This document shows positions 62,119 to 64,000 of a stretch of DNA of 64,000 nt, one piece after another (positions within the stretch are counted from its first letter, which is position 1; every line of letters starts with the position of its first letter). Source of the DNA: Thysanoteuthis rhombus (taxonomy: Eukaryota > Mollusca > Cephalopoda > Oegopsida > Thysanoteuthidae); assembly GCA_963457665.1 (NCBI GenBank), contig OY735202.1:47590901-47654900 (forward strand), written 5' to 3'. The notes below the pieces were generated by a model. The model did not search any database. It worked only from the letters and a program-made list of their open reading frames with translations, and had not been told where the DNA came from. The translations under genes and the position numbers were made by a program.

Positions 62119-62780
62119 GTACGTAGATGTACCTATTCAGACATGTGGATACACACCTATTCTTGCCGTGACGTGGCTACCTATTGTGGTTGCGTTAAGC
62201 ATTGTCACTAAGTCCCCAGGTCTCTGATGTTGAGAAATAGTAGTAAAGTATACTAGTAAAGTGGAAGTGAGGAAGATGAAGAAAAAAAACGAATAAATGT
62301 GATTATTGCCTTTTTAAGGTGTCATCGTGACAGCAACTTCATAAGAGGCCGTAATGAGTTATGTTAGTGAGAGTTTATGCCTTGGTCAGTCTGTATATAT
62401 TTATAAGTGCAGGTGTATAGATACATGGATAGAAATATATTATACATGTACAATGCTTACATAACTGATTGAATGAGAGAAATCACAATTGATTGATATT
62501 CACTAAAATTCTGACGACAGAATCATCAGTAAATAGAAACGATAACTAAAAATCAACAGGTCATAGGCAGCTAAGTTGAATTTGTTTGGGTAGGGCCAAT
62601 TGGACTTACAACAGAACGGACATTGTTTTTATTGTGAATACCATACTTAAATGAACGAAAATGGCGTCTGAATAGAGATATTTAGTGCTACAGAACGTGA
62701 ATATTTAGTGCACCTAAGGTCACACGCATTTCTTCTTTTTTTTTTTTCCTTTTTATGTACTTGTTCATCCTTTCCTCGCA
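62119..62780. other. Unannotated stretch
   Basis: No recognisable feature. Confidence 0.35.
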
Positions 62781-63985
62781 CTCCCCTCATTTGTTTGAAG
62801 AAGTATCTGAGACAGTTGGCGCCTGGTGAGTACGAGATCATAGAGGGAATAGCAGACGACACGGAAAACACACTGATCTATTTGGAGCCGTTCAAAACAT
62901 TTGACAGGATTGACCACCGTTTCCTGATGGCTATCCTGAAGACCACCGATTTCGAACCGAAATTCTGCATCTGGATTAGTTTTTGTGTATCGAAGCCCCG
63001 GTCCTGTGGTATCAGAGAACTGAACTGAACCTTTTGAGATCATGCAGTCGATTTGATAGGAATTATCTTAGCCGCCATTGCTCTGTGTCTTGATACCGGA
63101 ACACTTCCTGTATAAGCTTAGAGGGGTAGTGGACGGACCGGTTTTACGCAGAATAAGCCTCCCTGGCGGACCTCGCAGCAGAGGATCCGCGCACGCAGAA
63201 GATGTTACCGTCTTTGTGTCTTGCTGATCTGACATCGAAAAAGTACGAAAGCTGATTGAGCGTTACGGAAAGGTTTCGGGGGCCAATATTAATCACGACA
63301 AGTCCACTAGCTTATTATTAGGCGCGTAGAAAGGAGTCTCACATCAGTTTTACAGACTGCCTCGTCTGTATCTTTGGAGTTTGATTCGAACTCGATCTCA
63401 AGCTGGATAAGAATTGGTCGGAGGGGCAGAAAAATGTCGAAGCGTTGGTTCAAATTTGGCTTTGAAGGCGTTTGTCTTTATAACGCAAGGTAAATGATGC
63501 TTAACATAATTGTCTGCTCTTCTCCTCTCTGTCAAGCGGGTGTTGGTGCACGGGAGTTGCCTTTCTCCCCTTATTTAGGCGAGAATAAACTCAACGGTTT
63601 GCAGGAGGATTTGCATCCAACGACCGTACTACGGAAGTATGGGTGTTGGGGAAAAAAAGATTAGGAAATCACGTGCTAGGGTGGCGTTTCCTAGAATCGA
63701 CATTGAATTTAGCTCCTGTGAATCTGGGCGCCGTCGTAGGCCAAGACAAGAGAAACCGTTTGATCGCGTGTTTTGATAGGCGCTGTCCTAAGTTTCCTGA
63801 GAGAAGAAACCTTTCAGGGCCAGGGAAGATATAAGAGTAAATAGAGGAGGGGTCGCATCGGAGCCGCCCTGTCAGCAGAGGACCTTCGATGTGGACTTGG
63901 TTGCTGGGTGCTGTTTACTTCAGCAACCCCGTGTTCTTAACAACCTGGCACTAGGATCGGAATGTGCTACCACTGAAAAATTATG
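62781..63985 (+). mobile_element. LINE of a different clade, reverse transcriptase to C-terminal region
   Basis: Plus frames give LAPGEYEIIEGIADDTENTL then LEPFKTFDRIDHRFLMAILK, where the phrase equivalent to D(Q/S)xKAFDR is the first catalytic Asp region of the palm, with the motif's Asp replaced by Glu. The equivalent of the Asp-Asp motif (63,200-63,230) is unclear. Later frames hold RYGKVSGANINHDKST-like, KLDKNWSEGQKNVEALV-like and LNN-like blocks, the last near 63,935. This matches a LINE type outside the RTE-like family, perhaps Tx1/L1- or CR1-like. The segment is GC-richer than the rest, frame-broken and runs to the window edge. Confidence 0.7.
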
Positions 63986-64000
63986 ATTTCAGGGAAGACC

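Overview
This is an animal nuclear window with no convincing host protein-coding gene. AT-rich DNA is dominated by dinucleotide and trinucleotide microsatellites, decayed non-LTR retrotransposons (mostly RTE-like, plus one different LINE at the right edge), Tc1- and mariner-type DNA transposons, tRNA-derived SINE remnants and several dispersed repeat families I cannot name. This mix suggests a large repeat-rich invertebrate genome, most likely a mollusc and plausibly a cephalopod; that is inference from repeat style only. The window reads as an intergenic region or the inside of a very large intron. There are no bacterial-type genes, rRNA, CRISPR or intact tRNA genes, and I recognised no LTR or virus-derived element.

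Layout. 0-7 kb: a dispersed repeat, a TG array, a fold-back-like composite (about 2.34-4.36 kb) holding a LINE 3' end and a ~170-bp tandem repeat, and a second LINE piece. 7-19 kb: TA, CA and CT arrays, the longest antisense LINE 3' copy (8.5-9.14 kb), an antisense reverse-transcriptase scrap (12.6-12.8 kb), a LINE 3' end running into 119 uninterrupted GAT units (15.5-16.1 kb), a ~440-bp dispersed repeat (here called R440), a polypurine tract and a cluster of SINE remnants. 19-27.2 kb: small tandem and paired duplications, an antisense LINE reverse-transcriptase segment, a sense LINE 3' end, another R440 copy and a ~670-bp palindrome. 27-34 kb: paired direct repeats, R440, a ~37-bp minisatellite and CT/CA tracts. 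34-45 kb: mariner and Tc1 remnants, three LINE-related stretches and an internally deleted mariner. 45-57 kb: R440, three LINE 3' ends in a row (48.2-49.7 kb), TA arrays, a second internally deleted mariner, R440 with its 3' module amplified to four 134-bp units, and a LINE with reverse-transcriptase motif. 57-64 kb: a SETMAR-type mariner remnant, R440, an Arg-tRNA-like SINE, a third internally deleted mariner and a GC-richer LINE of another clade at the edge.

The elements do not form a pathway. Their relationships are nested insertion, internal deletion and local amplification: LINE tails seeding GAT arrays, the R440 3' module tandemly amplified, and mariner copies reduced to short derivatives that keep both ends. 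I found no undescribed functional system. The best leads are the R440 family with its 134-bp array, the two fold-back structures, the miniature mariner family and the 119-unit GAT array. All repeat assignments are by eye, so boundaries are approximate.
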